NCBI GenBank assembly: GCA_012934845.2
Contig: WNNJ02000546.1
Span: forward strand, 1 to 64,000
Direction of reading: 5' to 3'
Length of the DNA: 64,000 nucleotides
Source: Pomphorhynchus laevis
Lineage: Eukaryota; Acanthocephala; Palaeacanthocephala; Echinorhynchida; Pomphorhynchidae
A program made the position numbers and the translations under genes. Of this stretch, positions 34,740 to 45,373 are shown piece by piece. The notes below the pieces were generated by a model. That model saw only the letters and a list, made by a program, of their open reading frames with translations, had not been told where the DNA came from and made no database searches. How positions within the stretch are numbered: the stretch's first letter is position 1; each line of letters starts with the position of its first letter.

Positions 34740-37080
34740 CTTCAGGGTCATTGATATCGCCCTCCAAACTGTTCCGTTGAATCGTTCGACCTGTAAATTT
34801 TCCCGTGGATGGTACGGAGTTGATTTACTACGTTACATTAATGACTACGTTACATTGCAGCAGAAAATTCCGAACATCCAAATAGAGGAAGCTTGATCCA
34901 CGATTTGAATGTATATAGAATGATACCCCACAAAAGCTGTACAATTATTCCAGAGGATTGATTTTAGCAACCTTTACAATAACGGAATTTATTTCTAACT
35001 TGATCAGTTGATCAGTTCGTCATTTCATCTAGTGAAGTAAGCGAACGATTGCTGGATGGCAAAACAATTTATGAATTCGATAAAGTTCGTCCGTCATTGT
35101 GATTGCACAAATTCTGGATAGCACAAATTCGCTGCTGTGTTATATATTCCTGGTATAAATTTAATTGTATAACTCATGTTATTTAGCTCAATACTTCATC
35201 TCTCGATATTTTGTTCTTTATCTTGGTAGTTCGTTGCTGTCAAGCATGTAAGAAACCGAGCGCTGATCGGTTACGATTGTGAAATGCCGAGAAGCGTATA
35301 AGTGCTTTCACTTTCGAATGTTGCTCGTGCAACATTCGAAAGTGGGGCATGAAGAGTACTGGCCGTCCACATTAATTGAAGTGTTCAGATAGGGGATAAT
35401 CTAAGGCATTGCATTTCACCGTAAACGGAAGTGAGTTATCAATATAGGCAAGGCTAGCATTTCCCAATTCATCCTTAATATATGTAAATAGCTGGATTGC
35501 ATCGATGTTCAGTAGAAATTTATCTGCTCTATAAAGAACAAAAGCTTCCTTTTAAAACGATGAAATCTATTTTAATAGTATGCGAACATCCAAATAATAT
35601 CGCTGAAGCTCTGATTATGTTCCAGTAATTGGGAAATCCTGCAATGGTTCTAGTCTTTCCTGATCGGAGGAAAACGCATCGAGGGTAGTAAAGTGGTTCA
35701 CAGTTTGTGAGTAATCCAAGCTCACACTCTTTCGATGTCGTTCATATTCATACCTGACAACCACAATTTCTGCCCTCCATGATGATCGACTTGGTTCAAT
35801 TATCTTATTGTCTAGAAGCGAATGGATTTCTTATCGGATAAATTCTTTATCAGGTTGAGAGAAATGTCTCGATTTAATGGTTACGGGTTTAACGCTGATT
35901 GAGAGATTAGAGAAGAGCTTTGGTTCGTCGAGATTCACTGCAGTTAAGCAACACAATGCGCCTTGCCGGGGAATAATAAGTTGTTACCGATCACCAGTAT
36001 AGGCTATGATTATTCATTAATGTAATTTTTGAAAATCCAATCCAAGAATAATATCAGTACATAATAAATCAAGTACTCCAATACTGAATTTTTGATAAAT
36101 AGTCTCACCTGATTTTCAACTCAAAGTCCAATATCCGAAGGACATGATTTTCTGGAATGTTGATGCAAGGATAAGTCTCATCAAGAGATAAAATTTTAAG
36201 GCCAAGCCTTCGTACAATGGCGATGTTGATGAAGCTGCTTGAGCTATCAATGTCAATAATCGTCACTACCCTATGATCATTGATTATCGCGTTGATGGTC
36301 TCATCGTTAAGAGATACTGGAGCACTGATACGAACTTTGTTTTGGAGCGTACAAAGATGTATCGACGTCGCTGCAACAGTTTGCACCTTTTTTGTTTGAC
36401 AAAATGTTTCTCAATGTCTAGTTTTTCCACTAGCTAAAAACTCAGCGTCTTTTGTAGGACACCTGGACCTTGCATTGATATATCCGCAGCAAATCCAGCA
36501 CTGCTCGCACCTTGGACGGAATCGAGCAATTCGTGTTGATTGAATACCCTTTAATGTCGTATTAAGTGTGGACGATCTTATCGGAGGCTACACTCAAGAA
36601 GTTGCTTTTACAACATCAACAGTTTCGTTGAGCGTTAGGTTTTGATGCTCGAACAGTATTTTACAGATTGTAGCTGCATTTAGACCGTTAACGAAATAAT
36701 CTCTTACAAAATCCAGTCTATACTCATCAGCAGTCACGTCTTTGATGAAATCGCATTTTCGATTAATCTGTGCAGCTCTTGCACACATTCGTCTATTGAT
36801 TCTGACGATTGGTGATGATGAGCTGCTAGCAAATGTATGGAAAACAAGATATTTCGTTTTTTCTCTCATGTAAATAACTGATATTGTTTGGTCGACTCTT
36901 CGGATGTATACTCGTAAGCAGTCGCATTAATGCACTTAATCGGGCACATATGTTTGTCAGAGTCATTCTCATTTCAAGCAGTCAAGAAATTATTAAATGT
37001 TCTACCAATGCCGATATACTTTTTCTGCCCCATCGTCGTTATTATCAATCTCAAGTTAGTTGTGACAAATAATTCTTATT
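34740..37080 (-). mobile_element. Ty3/gypsy-like retroelement fossil
   Basis: On the minus strand it carries, in order, a gag-like block (about 36869-36594), an aspartic-protease-like block (about 36386-36105) and RT-like sequence (about 35900-35560). This is the gene order of Ty3/gypsy elements. No long terminal repeats were recognised. It is clearly broken, with many breaks, and looks old. Confidence 0.6.
35309..35344. repeat. Perfect 16-bp hairpin
   Basis: CACTTTCGAATGTTGC, a TCGT loop, then the exact complement. It lies within the gypsy-like fossil region and is probably a secondary palindrome. Confidence 0.8.
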
Positions 37081-38127
37081 TGATTAAATTGTCGTGATGA
37101 AATTGAATGGCGGAAACGAAAACAGTTCAAAAACATTATGAGAAAATTTTAAAATAATATGAGAAAAAATAATGCATGTGTTAAAAAATTAAGAGGTAAG
37201 AGTGGAGGTACATTTCAGGATTAAAATATTCATACTGAAAATTCTTAAATTCTGAAACTTATTTGAAATGTAATACCAAAACATACATTAAAGATTTTTT
37301 AAATATCGTATTGATATTTTGAATTTTATTTATTAAATAATAAATATTTTCAATTTATAAGAATATTGATTTCGAATTTTATTCTTATTAACTATAAAAA
37401 TTAATATTTTGAATTTATAAAAATAAATTCTAATTTAATTTAAATTATTTTTTTATTTTTTATTTAAAGTATTTTTTTCGGCAAAGAAAATATTTAAAAA
37501 ATATTTCCTTTATATTATACCAATATTGGAATTGTTTATAACAATATTGGAAATATTGTTGTATGATAGTTTTTTATTTTCGCAAATCTTACAGGAAGAA
37601 AACAGTTATTTCTACTTCAGACAGTTAAGATATATTTGATGTTCAGCCACAAAATATCAATGACAACAAATGATTAAAAAATTGTAAACTTCTTATCAGT
37701 CCTTTCATTCTAGTAACACTTTACCATATTGACCTTATCGTTAATATTATTCATTTAAGATAATATTTTAAGGGCGGATAAAAATGATACATTTTAAATT
37801 ATTATTAAAGCCCAATTTCGCTACTTCGAAGAAGAATATTGAACAAGTATATTTTAACATGCACTTGACCACTATATTTTTAACTATTTTCTAACTTTGA
37901 TAGAAATATGTCTTATTGATTTTAATTTAAACTTAAATTAAAATCAATAAGTCAATTTTAATCAATTAATCAATCAACTAATCAATTTTAATTTAAATTT
38001 ATGTTTAAATTTTGAGAATTGAGCACTTAATTTTTAAATCAAAAATGTTTGTTAAAAAATTTTTATATTTTAATATTATATTTAATATTATATTTTAATA
38101 TTATTTTTATGTTATATTTTACCGTAG
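37081..38127. other. Intron DNA before the second EF-hand exon
   Basis: AT-rich, with no repeats or genes recognised. It ends with a TTTATGTTATATTTTACCGTAG acceptor-like tract. Confidence 0.45.
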
Positions 38128-38304
38128 GACGGTAAAGAAATGGAGTTTATTATCGATCATATTCTAACAATATTTCAAATAATCGATGAAGATTGTTCAA
38201 CAACAGTGTCAGCAAAAGAATTAGGAGAATTATCATTTCTCTTTAATCTTCATCAATTTGAACTAAAAGCAATATTTACACGATATGATGTTACGGGTGA
38301 TAAC
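38128..38304 (+). CDS. EF-hand protein, following exon
   Basis: 59 complete codons between AG (38126-38127) and a GTATGT donor at 38305; both ends are phase 0, compatible with the exon at 22314-22454. It encodes DGKEMEFIIDHILTIFQII, a second EF-like loop DEDCSTTVSAKE (12 residues; loop position 9 is Ser), then KAIFTRYDVTGDN, which opens a third EF loop that must be completed in the next exon. Several kilobases downstream are repeats, and the next exon was not found. Calcineurin-B-like or other penta-EF architecture is possible; I do not assign a name. Confidence 0.62.
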
Positions 38305-38389
38305 GTATGTAAATTTATATTCAAATTGCTACGATATCGAAATTTATAAATTACGCAGCACATACAATAAACTATATATAGTTTGATTT

Positions 38390-40240
38390 TTTGATATTTT
38401 TACTGCTTTGTTGGGTTGAGGAATAGGGGAAGAACCCTGATAGTATAGCAGTTCCTCCTGATGACCTCTAATCCTTATTCTGATACAACGTATGTTATTT
38501 ATTAGTCAATTCATAAAAATTGACTTTTATTTTAAATTTCAAGTATTTATTTTAACTTGATTGATATAAGTTATATATGATACCAGATAATCAAATTTCA
38601 TCAGAGGAAATACGTCATTAGCATGTATTTGAACCCGTTGCTATTGGCCGAGGAATAGGGGCCGAAACCTGATAACATCTAATCCTTATTCTTATACATC
38701 GTCTATTATTTATTAATCATTTCATAAAAATTGACTTTTATTTTAACTTTCAATTTTAAATTATATTTTTTATAAATATAATATATTGTATAAAATTTAT
38801 ATAAAATTATATATTATATAATTATTGATCTTTATTTTTTATTTATAAATAGTATAAAATACTTATTCTCAGTGAGATGATCTGACTTGTTCAACTGATA
38901 AGTTGTTATTGACGTGGACTTTGTTTTCCCCTCAATATAACCTGTCAGAAATACTAAAACTGTATTTTTGATACGTCATCATTTTTTCCACTAATTTTCA
39001 AGCAAGTAGGGTGATTTTTTTATTTCTTATAATGGAGAAGCATAAATCAACAAATATATAAATCAACATATATTAATCAACAAATATAAATCAACAAATA
39101 TATAAATCAACAAAATATTATTATAAATAAATTAAAACTACTAATCGAAAAATGTTTAAGCAAAATATTATTTTAAATAAATTAAAACAACTAATCGAAA
39201 ATCTTTAAGCATAGACAATAAACAATATGCTCTTTATTATAATAAGACGCACTAGATAATCAAATTTCATCAGAGGAGATACATCATTGCATGTATTTGT
39301 CACCGCTACTATGTTAGATCTATGAATAGGGGACGAACCCTGATAACATAGCAGTTCCTCCTGATGACATATAATCCTTATTCTGGTATAACGTCTATTA
39401 GTCAATTCATAAAAGTTGACTTTTATTTAAAATTTTACTAAACTTTATCGTTATATAAAAATAAATTGTATAGCATCTTAAATAATTATTTATTATTTAT
39501 CTTTATTTATATATCGTATAAAATACGTAGACTCAGTTAGCTGATCTGATTTGTTCTACTGGCAAGTTATTATTCACCTGTGAACTTTGTTTTTCCGGTA
39601 ATTTGTAACCTCTGTCAGAAATACGGAGATTGTGTATTCTTGATAAGACTATTTTTCTGGTTATTTAATGAATTTAATGAATTTTTAATTTCATGGATAA
39701 TAAACAATATGTTTGGTATTAGAATAAGGTACACTAAATAATCAATTATTACCAGATGATATAAGTGATAAGCATGTATTCGGCAGTGCTGCTAGAGACC
39801 GAAACCGATAACATAGCAGTTCCTCTTGATGGCATATAATCTTCATTCTTTTACATCGTTTGATATTTATAACAAATGCTATGAATTAGTCATGCTACGA
39901 ATAATATTAGTTATAAATTAATAATTTAGTTATACTATGAATTAGTCAATTCATAATAATTGACATTTTTTATAATTATTTTATTATTAAATATTTAATT
40001 AATTAATGATTCTGATAAATGAGATACATCGTCTGCTATTTATATTAGTTAATTCATAAAAATTGACTTTTATTTTAAATTTTAATTTTAAATTTTAACT
40101 TGATATAGATTATATAAAATCTTATATTAACAATTATTTATAATTATTTATTTTTTAATTATTTTAATTTTATTCAGCATTATTTTTAATTTATAAATAA
40201 TATAAAATACGTAGACTCAGTTAGCTGATCTGATTATATA
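38390..40240. repeat. Cluster of at least four M1-family copies
   Basis: Partial copies in plus orientation start near 38395, 38600, 39200 and 39740, each with GAGGAATAGGGG-type and ATAGCAGTTCCTCCTGATGA halves, followed by the AATTCATAAAAATTGACTTTT block and, in two of them, the TACGTAGACTCAGTTAGCTG end. They are truncated to different extents and form a nested or tandem graveyard. Confidence 0.65.
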
Positions 40241-41750
40241 TATTTTTCGCATAGTTTTCTGAAATAATATCAAATAGAGATGGAAAAGTCAATCCTTCAT
40301 TCTAATACCTTTAATCGCTACTTTGATCACTGCCCAAACATGGGCAGTGATCAAAGTAAATTGCTTCACCATTTTTAGAAATTATTTTTAAAACGTTTAT
40401 AAAATTAATTTATGCTGCTGAAATTTCTCTTACAAATACATTATTACCTGCAATCTTAAGAGAAGATAAGACGTTCGATTTCTACTGAAAATAAGGATTG
40501 TCAGATCAGTAAGGATGTTCCATTCTTACTGAAGATTATGCATGAATGATATAACTAGATTTTATTGAACGACATCTAGAGTAACATCCGATAGATATAA
40601 TAACATACTATTATTTTTAGAAAAGGTTAAATATGTACGCGTGTACAATTATGATTGAGATTTATTAACTTAAATTTTGTATTTTGTACTATCCACAAAT
40701 CTAGTAAATATCTTAATATAAAAGTAATTTAAAATTGATTTAATTTTAATTTATATTAAATAAATAATAATTAAAATAATTATTATAAAAATAAAGATTT
40801 GAATCATAATTAAGATGAACTACTATGGACAAGGTTTTAATCAACAATAACGATTTGAATCATTAAGATGAACTATTATTATGCTACCAGTTTTTAATCA
40901 ACAATTAATAAAAAATAATATCTTAGTTTAATAAATAATATTTCCAACTCAGTATTTTTATGAAACAGTTAATAGATAGTATACGGTTATTATAAAGATT
41001 AGAGGCCATCAAGAAGAACTGCCATTTTATCAGGCTAATAGAAAATACACAATTTTATAGATTTACGGTTATTATTTTATTCTTTGAATTTCAATCGATT
41101 TTAAAAATAAAAATATCTTGATCATAAAATGCATTTTTAAGATTGAAGGTAATCAGGTAATTAAAGGTAGTAAAGATTGAAGACAATAAATAGATTTTGC
41201 ATGTATGTTTTTATCATTGATTGAACAGAAGAAAGTGAAATAAATAAACGACAATTTTTACTGAGTATCTTTGTCGTAATTTGTCGTTATCTTTATCTGT
41301 CTCGAAATTTCGAGTAATTTTTAAGGCAAATTTATGTCACTCTCGCTTATTAATAATTAGGAAATGCAATGTTATCAGATTTGGGTCAAATACATGGTGT
41401 ATTTCCGAAAATGTATTTTATTTTCACACATTTTTCACTTGAACGTTTAAATTAATTTTTATTCATATTTTGATGATATCGTTCAGAATTATATTCGGTT
41501 CAAATTTAATTTTTAAATGGCGTTATCTCCATCTCAAAATGCCAGCACATATACGACAAAGATACACAGAAAAATGTTGAGATCTACTTCACCTACGGGC
41601 TGAACGATCTCGGGTTTCCGAGTTTTTTACACTGCTTTGTTATTTGTATAAATTGTGTACTACCTGTACTTATATAATGTTGTCATTTCCGATCCTTTAA
41701 AGAGGGCTGCTCGAACAATCGAAATATTAATTCTATTAATTTTCTTATTA
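40241..41750. other. AT-rich DNA, no gene
   Basis: Nothing coding was supported. The one strong structure is the palindrome at 40319-40358. Short duplications of GATTTGAATCAT...AAGATGAACTA occur near 40798 and 40851. Confidence 0.4.
40319..40358. repeat. Perfect 18-bp inverted repeat
   Basis: TACTTTGATCACTGCCCA, a 4-base loop AACA, then the exact complement. It is GC-richer than its surroundings. Function unknown. Confidence 0.85.
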
Positions 41751-41754
41751 TTGG

Positions 41755-42060
41755 TTATATGTATAATTTGACACCTGCCCCGTGACACTCAATGGTGTAC
41801 TTATAAATAAATCACTAGTTTTTCCTCAAAAGGAGGCATAAACATCATGCACCATTATATATATCTTCATCAGATCAAAAAATAGAACCGAAATATTCAG
41901 AGTCGCTGCGTATGCCCAATCATCCTGTATTACGGCATACAAACAACGGCAGACGCGTTTCTCTCTAACGGAGCTCATTAGTATCGTTACCACAATATTT
42001 ATTATCTATAATCATCCATAGGCATCTTCATACGCTTAAACAATGTTTAAAGCTCGAAAA
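41755..42060 (-). repeat. Hammerhead-bearing Penelope-type end, decayed copy
   Basis: A segment sharing GACACTCAATGGTGTACT, TATGCCCA and GGCAGACGCGTTTC blocks with 42215-42470. It lies downstream, in minus orientation, of the Penelope-like RT remnant at 43.2-46.7 kb, which fits a Penelope terminal repeat. Its hammerhead is mutated. Confidence 0.55.
41950..41986 (-). ncRNA. Hammerhead ribozyme relic
   Basis: Minus strand: CTAATGA (G5 lost), GCTC, loop CGTTA, GAGA, GAA, ACGCGT, C, TGCC. Two core or closing positions are altered and stem I no longer pairs, so it should be inactive. Confidence 0.55.
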
Positions 42061-42214
42061 GCAGAACTACCCTTAATCTGAATCATCAGAGAGAATTTAG
42101 CATGAACTCTGTGCATGGCAGTGTGTATTGTAATTTAACCATGCATCATGAATTAAATTCCTTTTAATAGAACTGCTGTTTTACAGGGACACTTTCAAGT
42201 GTACAAATTATAAA

Positions 42215-42470
42215 ATAAAATTGGTGTTACACATGCCCTGGGACACTCAATGGTGTACTCTTAAATTAATCAGTTTTTTTCCAGGAGGATCTAGAAATCA
42301 AACTGAATTATTCTTGCAATATTCAATGTCGCTACGTATGCCCAGTCATATAATATATGACGACAAACTTTAACAAAGGCAGACGCGTTTCGCTCTAACT
42401 GAGCTCATCAGTGCCGTGACTACAATAATCACCCATATAGGTACCTTAAGACACGATTAACACACATTTA
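42215..42470 (-). repeat. Hammerhead-bearing Penelope-type end, intact-core copy
   Basis: The second copy of the segment at 41755-42060, in the same orientation, with a complete minimal hammerhead at 42378-42415. Two copies in a row on the same side of the RT remnant recall the tandem terminal repeats of Penelope elements. Confidence 0.6.
42378..42415 (-). ncRNA. Minimal type I hammerhead ribozyme
   Basis: On the minus strand: GGCA, CTGATGA, GCTC, loop AGTTA, GAGC, GAA, ACGCGT, C, TGCC. Stem I (GGCA/TGCC) and stem II (GCTC/GAGC) pair perfectly, the core is complete and GTC is the cleavage triplet. Stem III is the palindrome ACGCGT without a real loop. Very short stem III is known for hammerheads of Penelope-like elements, where two RNAs are thought to pair and act as a dimer. 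Nothing is missing for activity as a dimer. Confidence 0.78.
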
Positions 42471-43090
42471 TATCATATCTAGATATATTCTTATTCCTAA
42501 CTCCTCTACCCAACATAGCAGCAGGGCCAAATACGTGCTAAGGACGTATTTCTTCTGATTAAATTTGATTATAGTATCTTATTCTAATACAAAGTATATT
42601 ATTTATTATCTATAATTTCCCGTTAATGATTTTAAATATATTTTAAATAATATTTTGTTGATTTATATATTTTACGATTTTATGTTTGATGATATTTTTA
42701 TAGTAACCTAGTTTAAAATATATCTATTAAATTATTTTAATGATTTTGAAAAAAAAACCAATATTTAAAAATATTTGTAAGCCACATGACATATCCCTGA
42801 TGAAAAACTGATGTTATCGTGTCTCGATCCCTATTTCTTGACACAACATAGCAGCGAGGCCAAATACATGCTAACGACGTATTTCATCAGATAAAATTTG
42901 ATTATCTACTATATTATTCCAATACAAAGTATATTATTTATTATCCATCCATAAAAATTTGCCACTTAAGAGATTAAATTTATTCTTTATATAATTGTAT
43001 TGATTTTTATATTTTTACTATTTTCTGCTTGATGTTATTTTTATAGCAACCTAGTTTAAAGCATGCCTCTATTAAATTATTTAGGTGATT
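42471..43090. repeat. Two M1-family copies, inverted orientation
   Basis: Landmarks CAACATAGCAGCAGGGCCAAA (42511) and CAACATAGCAGCGAGGCCAAA (42845) are each followed by the AATACAAAGTATATTATTTAT flank and the ATAGTAACCTAGTTTAAA outer block. They separate the Penelope RT remnant from its presumed hammerhead ends. Confidence 0.65.
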
Positions 43091-43188
43091 TTGAAAGTCA
43101 ATATCATTACATTTTATGCAATTAAAATATCATTATTAAATCTTTATTATATTTATTATTAGTATGCATGAATGATCATTTGAAAATG

Positions 43189-43314
43189 TTTAATGTTTTA
43201 TTAATAATGTTTTATTAGTTTTATTTATAAGGCTACTTGGATACATTTGTTCACTTATTCGATAAAAGTTATTAGAGTTAAATACACATATATCATCAAT
43301 GTATCGAAACATAT
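43189..43314 (-). mobile_element. Penelope-like element RT, part after the RTE insertion
   Basis: The minus-strand frame starts RYIDDICVF, the catalytic YxDD block of Penelope RT, then continues to MYPSSLINKTNK as in the family (an I/MYP motif after the palm), and ends at a stop. It was separated from the upstream half by the RTE LINE. Confidence 0.65.
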
Positions 43315-43324
43315 CTTCTTCTTC

Positions 43325-45373
43325 TTAGCGTTTATCCCGTATGACGGGGTCCGCTTGCCACGATCGTTGACGCCAAAATGCCTTCTTTGCTGCGTCTTTG
43401 GGCGTGAGTCCGACCATTTTCATGTCCTTAAGAAGGGTATCCATCCATCTTTTCTGTGGTCTTCCTATTGGTCTCTTTCCGTCGACCTCGATTTGAAATG
43501 GTGCCTGCGCTAATGTGTTCACGTCTGCCCTCATTACATGTCCATACCATCGCAGCCTTGATTCTCTCAGTTTGTCTGCTATGGGTGCTACGCCAAATCG
43601 CTTGCGGATGTCTTCGTTACGGACATGATCTAGGCGAGTCTTTCCTGCGATCCACCTTAGCATTTTGGTTTCCATGCATCCAAGCTTACGTTCTGCTTCT
43701 GCTGTCATTGCCCAGCACTCAGCACCGTACATTGCTACAGGCCGTATTACGCTTCTGCAGAACTTCGATTTGAGTTTGTCTGGCATGCGTTTGTCGCACA
43801 AAACTCCAGTGGCTGCTCTCCATTTTGTCCAGCTTGCGTTGATGCGAGTGGTGACGTCTTTTGCCACTCCTCCTGTGCTGGAGATGACTGATCCCAGATA
43901 TTTGAACGCAGTTGTCTTTGGCAGAAGCACGCCATTAACTGATATGCTTACATCTTCGTTCTGGTTCGTCGTCATGTACTCTGTTTTGGCTGTGTTCAGT
44001 TTCAACCCAAACTGTGCCAGGCGATCGTGCCATTGCTGAACTTGTTGCTCGAGGTCATGTTTGTCTTTAGATACCAGCATAACATCGTCGGCATACAGGA
44101 TGGTCCATGGTGCTTGTCTTAGAAGGTCTTTCGTAATCACGTCCATAACTATGATGAATAGTAATGGGGAGAGTGCAGATCCTTGGTGCACACCGACTGA
44201 GATTGGAAATTCTATTGATTTTCCCGCTGCTAGCACATTGCTCGTCGTTCCTTTGTACAACATCTTCACCCATTCGATCAATTCCTCCGGTACTTTTCTG
44301 CGTCTCAAAGCGTACCATATAAGCTTATGAGGTACTCTGTCGAACGCTTTCTCAAGGTCCAGAAAAGCTACATGGAGGGGCTGCTTCTTCTCTCTGTGCT
44401 TTTCAAGGAGTAGTCTGGCTGAGTGTATTGCATCGATGGCTCCACAGTTGCGCACAAAGCCTGCCTGGTTGACACTTAGTTTGACGGAGTCACGGATTCT
44501 CTTGTCGAGCACTCTCTCGAAGATTTTCATGGTGTGACTGAGAAGACGAATTGGGCGGTAGTTTTCACAATCTGCTGGGCTTCCTTTCTGCTTCCAGATT
44601 GGGATAGTTATGCTTCGACTCCAGTCTTCTGGCACCTCTTTTGCGTCAACAATCTTCTGGAGAAAATTAGTTAGCCATGGTGTCCACTCATCCGGATTGA
44701 TTCTCCAGAAGTCCACCGCTAAATCATCGGGTCCGTTGGCTTTACCCGGCTTCATCTTCAACATTGCCTTTCTGACCTCTGCACCATTGAGTGGATCGAC
44801 TTGTGTGTGATTTGGAGTCCCCTCTGGTATTGGTGGATGTTCAAACTCTTCTGTAAAGATGGCTTTAAAATATCTTCTCCATCTCTCCAGCACGTCTTGT
44901 GGGTGTATAATGAGTTTTCCCTGCTCATTGCTGATACCATGGAACTTCTCGATGTCTGCTGCCTTCTTCCGTCTTGAACGGGCTAGTCGGTACACGCCTT
45001 TTTCTCCTTCTCGAGTGTCGAGCTTTTGGTAGAGGTTATCTAGGTGGTTACTCCTAGCAATAGCCACTTGTTTCCTTGCTTTCTTTTTCGCTCGGTGATA
45101 TTCATCTTTGTTCTCCTGTGTTTGTGCTATCCGGAGAGCCTTGTATGAATTTTTCTTTGCCTTCACTGCGTCTTTGACCTCTTCTGTCCAAAACCAAGTT
45201 TCTTTGTCGATGTATTTTTTACATGGCTTGGTGGATCCGAGTATGTGCTTTGCAGCTTGGTGGATCGTGCAGCGCAACGCGGTCCAGGTGTCCTGTACTC
45301 CATGTATGCTAGGTAGTCTTATCCGGGCCAGCTTTGCCTTTGTTCCAACTGTGTCTTCTTCCCTCAGTTTCCA
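43325..45373 (-). CDS. RTE LINE reverse transcriptase part
   Basis: This continues the endonuclease frame directly after one stop codon; the TTG-led start near 45277 is an artefact of reading from that stop. RT landmarks are LKMKPGKANGPDDL, ENYRPIRLLSHTMKIFERVL, AFLDLEKAFDRVPH (motif A), VHQGSALSPLLFII (motif B), ILYADDVMLVS (motif C, YADD), FGLKLNTAKTEYM and FKYLGSVISSTGG, then the RTE-type C-terminus (LRWYGHVMR, GRPQKRWMDTL) ending VIRDKR stop. All catalytic aspartates are present. It would copy its own RNA at a nicked target. Confidence 0.9.
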   Translation of the reverse strand, partial: WKLREEDTVGTKAKLARIRLPSIHGVQDTWTALRCTIHQAAKHILGSTKPCKKYIDKETWFWTEEVKDAVKAKKNSYKALRIAQTQENKDEYHRAKKKARKQVAIARSNHLDNLYQKLDTREGEKGVYRLARSRRKKAADIEKFHGISNEQGKLIIHPQDVLERWRRYFKAIFTEEFEHPPIPEGTPNHTQVDPLNGAEVRKAMLKMKPGKANGPDDLAVDFWRINPDEWTPWLTNFLQKIVDAKEVPEDWSRSITIPIWKQKGSPADCENYRPIRLLSHTMKIFERVLDKRIRDSVKLSVNQAGFVRNCGAIDAIHSARLLLEKHREKKQPLHVAFLDLEKAFDRVPHKLIWYALRRRKVPEELIEWVKMLYKGTTSNVLAAGKSIEFPISVGVHQGSALSPLLFIIVMDVITKDLLRQAPWTILYADDVMLVSKDKHDLEQQVQQWHDRLAQFGLKLNTAKTEYMTTNQNEDVSISVNGVLLPKTTAFKYLGSVISSTGGVAKDVTTRINASWTKWRAATGVLCDKRMPDKLKSKFCRSVIRPVAMYGAECWAMTAEAERKLGCMETKMLRWIAGKTRLDHVRNEDIRKRFGVAPIADKLRESRLRWYGHVMRADVNTLAQAPFQIEVDGKRPIGRPQKRWMDTLLKDMKMVGLTPKDAAKKAFWRQRSWQADPVIRDKR

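Larger units (their letters stand above)
22455..38127 (+). other. Giant repeat-filled intron of the EF-hand gene (inferred)
   Basis: It is bounded by the GTACGA donor at 22455 and the ACCGTAG acceptor ending at 38127. The contents in order are a LINE fragment, an inverted hairpin cluster, M1 copy B, two head-to-tail CR1-like LINEs and a Ty3/gypsy fossil. That the two exons belong together rests on matching phase (0/0), the same strand and consecutive EF-hands. Confidence 0.5.

Noticed and set aside
41868-41885. TCATCAG (minus-strand CTGATGA) near the Penelope-type segment
   Set aside because: No GAA/stem II partner in reach; only the motif at 41950-41986 fits a hammerhead relic.
42795-42830. 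CTGATGAAAAACTGATG as a hammerhead core
   Set aside because: No GAA strand or complementary helices at the required positions nearby.
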